A stretch of DNA of 64,000 nt, taken from the NCBI GenBank assembly GCA_002224055.1, contig AZLU01000025.1, forward strand, positions 202,979 to 266,978. The letters are read 5' to 3'. Shown in pieces: positions 60,806 to 64,000 of this stretch. The notes beneath the pieces were generated by a model, which saw nothing but the letters and a program-made list of their open reading frames with translations, was not told the origin of the DNA and did not search any database. Both the position numbers and the translations under genes were made by a program. Position 1 is the stretch's first letter; every line of letters begins with the position of its first letter. Source of the DNA: Pezizomycotina sp. ARF18 (taxonomy: Eukaryota; Ascomycota).

Positions 60806-63800
60806 TTACAAAAAAGGAGGGAAGGGTATCGATGAGCTAGCTTTATTAGAGCTGATCTGCTTCCTCGACTTTCTCGATTGAGACTTGAATGGTCCTGCCG
60901 GCTTGCCCAGAATGTGCTGCGGCTGCTGCTGCTGTTCATCGAGCTCTAGCTCGCGAAAATCGTCGTCGATTCATCGAGACCTTCCTTTCCCCTCTCCTTA
61001 CTATCATCATCTTCGTCGTAATACCCCGAATCCAGCCAAACCCTCGCCGTTACAGCCTTCTCCAGCGCAAAGACGGCGAAATGTCCACCGACGACCGGCC
61101 TAGCTTTAAACGTAATACCGGGGAATCCACCAGTGCCTTCAGTATCGTAAAGATCCGTCAGAGGCGGTCCGTGCTGGTTTCCGTAACCCACTTGCCGACG
61201 TCGTGCACAATCATCTCCCTGTCTTTCTGCCGCCACGGCAGCCGCGAAAAACTCCATCCGATTCGTGTATAGGTGCCGCGAATCGAGCGGTAAGCCGTAT
61301 TTTGCTCGACGTCTGGTACCAGTCCGACTGCATCTTGTATATCCTCCTAGGGACGAAGGATTTCTTGCCTTCGTTGGACCTCTTGACGGTCGGAAGGCGG
61401 CGAGGGAGTTGGGTGTCGGAGCGGAGGCAGAGGAGGGCGTCGGCGTAGAGGTTGTAGAGCGTGCCCAGGAGTACCATGGTACGCGAGCTTGGTGTGCGTG
61501 CCATCGCGAGATACCGCGAAAGTCTCCAGTCACGGATGTATCTATTCGCAACGTCCTACAAAAGCCGAATTCATTAGTATTGCAAAATAATTGGAAATGA
61601 TAGACGTTGTTCACTTACGTGGTAATAGGCTTCATCGCCGGCCTCGCCGACGACACCGGCAATCTGAGCCATAGTTTGATACCAATAATACCCTTCAAGC
61701 AAGGTTGGTCTGGTTCGCAAGCCATCCGGCGAAATCATCGTTGAGACTGCACATGGCCAATTAATGTTAGCATAAGAATAATTACAAATCCTGAAATTGA
61801 ACGATAATGTCAAGGAAACGTACGTTGTGGTCTCAGGCGTCAACGAGAAGTCAACGAGATACTTATCCACTGCTTCCAAAGCAGATACCTGGACTCTTCG
61901 CTGCCGTTCTCCCCATTTCCCTTCGATCCACTCCTCGCCTTATCCCGCGTGCTTGCCGCCGCCGTATTCATCGATGATGCTGCGACCGTCGATGCGGCCA
62001 TGATGAGCATGTTTCCGCACTTCTTCCACCGGCATATACTCGTCCCTACGTCGGGGTGGCCCGTAGCGTTGGGAATGGCTACCCATGTCATGCATGAGTA
62101 TTCGTTGGGGTAAAGACCCGCGGCCTGGTGCTCCAGAAGAGGTTCGAGGAGGTACTCAACACTTCGGGTTCGCCCAGAGGAAGAAAGGGAAGGCCGGGAA
62201 GATGACGTCTACGTTTGGAAGTTCCGTTCGAAGAATCTCCTTTAAAAAGATAATCGGGCTATTTGGTGTCCCCGAGAACTGCGTACGCCAAGAACCTGGC
62301 GGGCGGAAAGAGCAGGATTCCTGCGTACGTCGAGGCTTCCTGCTTGGACATGGCTCGCTAGAGTGCGACAGAATCTCCTTGCTGAGGGTTCCGCCATCTC
62401 ATGACGGTGAGGAAATCGAGGTAATGGAAATGCATGAGATCTACCAAATTGAAAAAATACGATGCCCACAGCGGCGCATATCGTGAGGCCGCGGGCAGAA
62501 GCAAACTGCACTACGGGGACTGAGCGTGGGCGATTGAAAAGAGGACGGACCAAGTATTCCTCCGAGGCTCTTCCTCGTCGTTTCCCTCGACTTTCCAAAC
62601 GTCTTCGAAAACGCGATAACAGGCTCCCGGTCCATACCGTCCTAAATTTGGCTTCGATAGAGTTCCGAGACTGCATGCTTGCAAGCGTGCTCGAATCTTA
62701 GCGGACTCACCGCTTTGGTGTTTGGCATCCTTATCGTGGCGAGAGTAAGGTACCCCACTCAGCTCTGTCGAGGTGCTCGGTGAAGAGAGCTTCTTCCGTC
62801 TCTTCATAGACCACATCTTCAGCAATTCGGTTTCTTGGTATTCCACTTATATGAAGATCCCGGCACCAGTGACCCAGACTATTTTGTTAAGTTAGTCGTC
62901 GTCTCACCATTGCGTGGCAATTTACTGCTTTTCAGCAATGTTAAGTACTTACGGTCCATTCATATCCATATACACGCTAGATTCTAGCGTGCCGGTAACA
63001 TAGACTTGACATAACCGCGGTTGTAACGCTCTGCCTCATCGTATCATTGACCGGTGACAGGGCTAACGAACGAGAACGACTTGTAGCGTATCATTTCCGC
63101 CCGCGCCGTCCGGTAAAATCGTATACGAAAGATTCGTGTGCTACATCGAAGCTCGGGCCGTTGTATACCGGGTAGCCGACCTTATAATCGTCCTTCTCGC
63201 TCACGGGCAATAAAGGATCGTGCGGCCTGCCGAGGAGCGGGTAGACCGTGCCGTACTTTTTGACGTGCAACATAACACCCATGCCAATCTTCAAAAGTGC
63301 CACTCAATTAGCGTGAGTAAACTTTGTAGAAATTGCGATAGAAATTCTCACCTCCTGTCCCGTCCAAAATATAGGCCATCGACCAGGGCGTCCTCCTCGC
63401 ATGTCCCAGCCATGACGAAAAATACGGGTTCTGACGATCAGCGGTATAACGGGCGGATGCAGCTTCCGTCATCCGCGGGCTTGTACCCTACCTCCCCGTG
63501 TACCACCGGGACGCCGAATCCCAGCAGCGACAGGGCGATCAGCGATATCGAGAGTAGCGGCACCATCACTGCGATGTGTCGCTTCGAAACCTCTTCCAGC
63601 TGCTATTCCACCAAGACGGTGCGAGATTGACGCCGAAGACGTTGCTGTAATAGTCGCTCCCGAGGTTCGGTATGCAGCCAAGGCTTGTTTGCGTCGTCCG
63701 CTGGCGGGAGTGGTGGTGAGAGGAGGGGTTGTTCTTCTGTGGTTTGGTCAGCCTCTACCGTTGCTGTGCCTTCTTCTGCTCTTTCCAGCGCGGCACTTCC

Positions 63801-63890
63801 GCTGCTGCTGCTGCTTCTGCTGCTCTCTATCTCTGCGCGCACAGCCTCTTCGGACCCGGGCAGGGCGGCGTAACCCGCCTTTTCTTGAAA
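60806..63890 (-). CDS. Glutaminase A-like protein (GtaA/DUF4965 type), membrane-anchored
   Basis: Resembles secreted fungal glutaminase GtaA (DUF5127-DUF4965-DUF1793). N-terminal sequence QEKAGYAALPGSEEAVRAEI and TTEEQPLLSPPLPPADDANK precedes a hydrophobic segment, VPLLSISLIALSLLGFGVPV (about 63500-63585), so the product looks like a type II membrane protein instead of a secreted one. Then AVILHVKKYG-type sequence with AHESFVYDFTGRRG, MDMNGPWVTGAGIF, IPNATGHPDVGTSI and EECGNMLIMAASTVAASSM; TLLEGYYWYQTMAQIAGVVG; LGTLYNLYADALL; GLPLDSRHLYTNRMEFFAAA; and PPLTDLYDTEGTGGFPGITF with KARPVVGGHFAVFALE, the family's C-terminal motif. The tail is Gln/Lys-rich and the stop is probably at 60806. At the 5' end a CTTTAG acceptor at 63891 suggests another exon, possibly outside the window. 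Frame breaks are very frequent. Confidence 0.83.
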
Positions 63891-64000
63891 CTAAAGAACT
63901 TCGTCGTGAAAATGAAGCTTGTATTTGATCTTCGCATTACCCGCGAAATAATTCAAGCTTACAGAAAAAAAGAGAAGAAAGAAGAGAAAAGGGGGGGGGG
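63891..64000. other. Window edge, upstream of glutaminase-like gene
   Basis: Probably an intron or leader of the glutaminase-like gene. The last ten bases are all G, so a G run may continue past the window. Confidence 0.4.

Noticed and set aside
63220-63630. Plus-strand open frame of about 136 codons
   Set aside because: It is the antisense shadow of the glutaminase-like gene, whose conserved motifs are on the minus strand.

Overview
This is nuclear DNA of a filamentous ascomycete fungus (Pezizomycotina). The genes carry several short GT-AG introns each. The set is typically fungal: HUT1, NSE3, eEF1A, PP2A-A, FRS1, GID4, PAS kinase, uL13, ADE12, RPC11, EFM4, EFM7 and a GtaA-type glutaminase. 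Coding DNA is GC-rich. Spacers are AT-rich and crowded with 20-36 nt A or T runs and microsatellites. I cannot assign a genus. No rRNA, tRNA, CRISPR array, complete transposon or prokaryotic gene was recognised.

Layout. 0-7 kb: HUT1 (+), an unrecognised gene (+) and NSE3 (-). 8.6-20.5 kb: eEF1A (-), PP2A-A (-) and FRS1 (+, divergent from PP2A-A), with two candidate tiny spliced genes in the spacers. 22-23.9 kb: GID4 (-). 23.9-30.3 kb: gene-poor and rich in simple repeats. 30.3-39.1 kb: a galactonate-dehydratase-like enolase-superfamily gene with a 1.7 kb intron, ALKBH6 (-), EFM4 (+), EFM7 (-) and a WGDF-motif protein (-). 42.4-48.7 kb: PAS kinase (+) and ribosomal protein uL13 (+). 49.6-54.7 kb: ADE12 (-), RPC11 (-) and an ankyrin protein (+). 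55.4-64 kb: a DsbA-like protein (-), a RAD55-like recombinase (+), an MFS sugar transporter (+) and a glutaminase-A-like protein (-) whose 5' end may lie beyond the window.

Nearly every conserved gene is interrupted by one-base indels, usually a lost base in a short homopolymer or doublet. The essential eEF1A gene alone shows at least six. I read these as uncorrected sequencing or assembly errors rather than pseudogenes. CDS spans below are therefore gene spans from start to stop, including introns and frameshifts.

No operon-like pathway is present. The most suggestive neighbourhood is EFM4 and EFM7 lying convergently 130 bp apart. In yeast both enzymes methylate eEF1A, and the eEF1A gene lies about 24 kb away in the same window. 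ALKBH6 is divergent from EFM4 across an AGCT-rich spacer.
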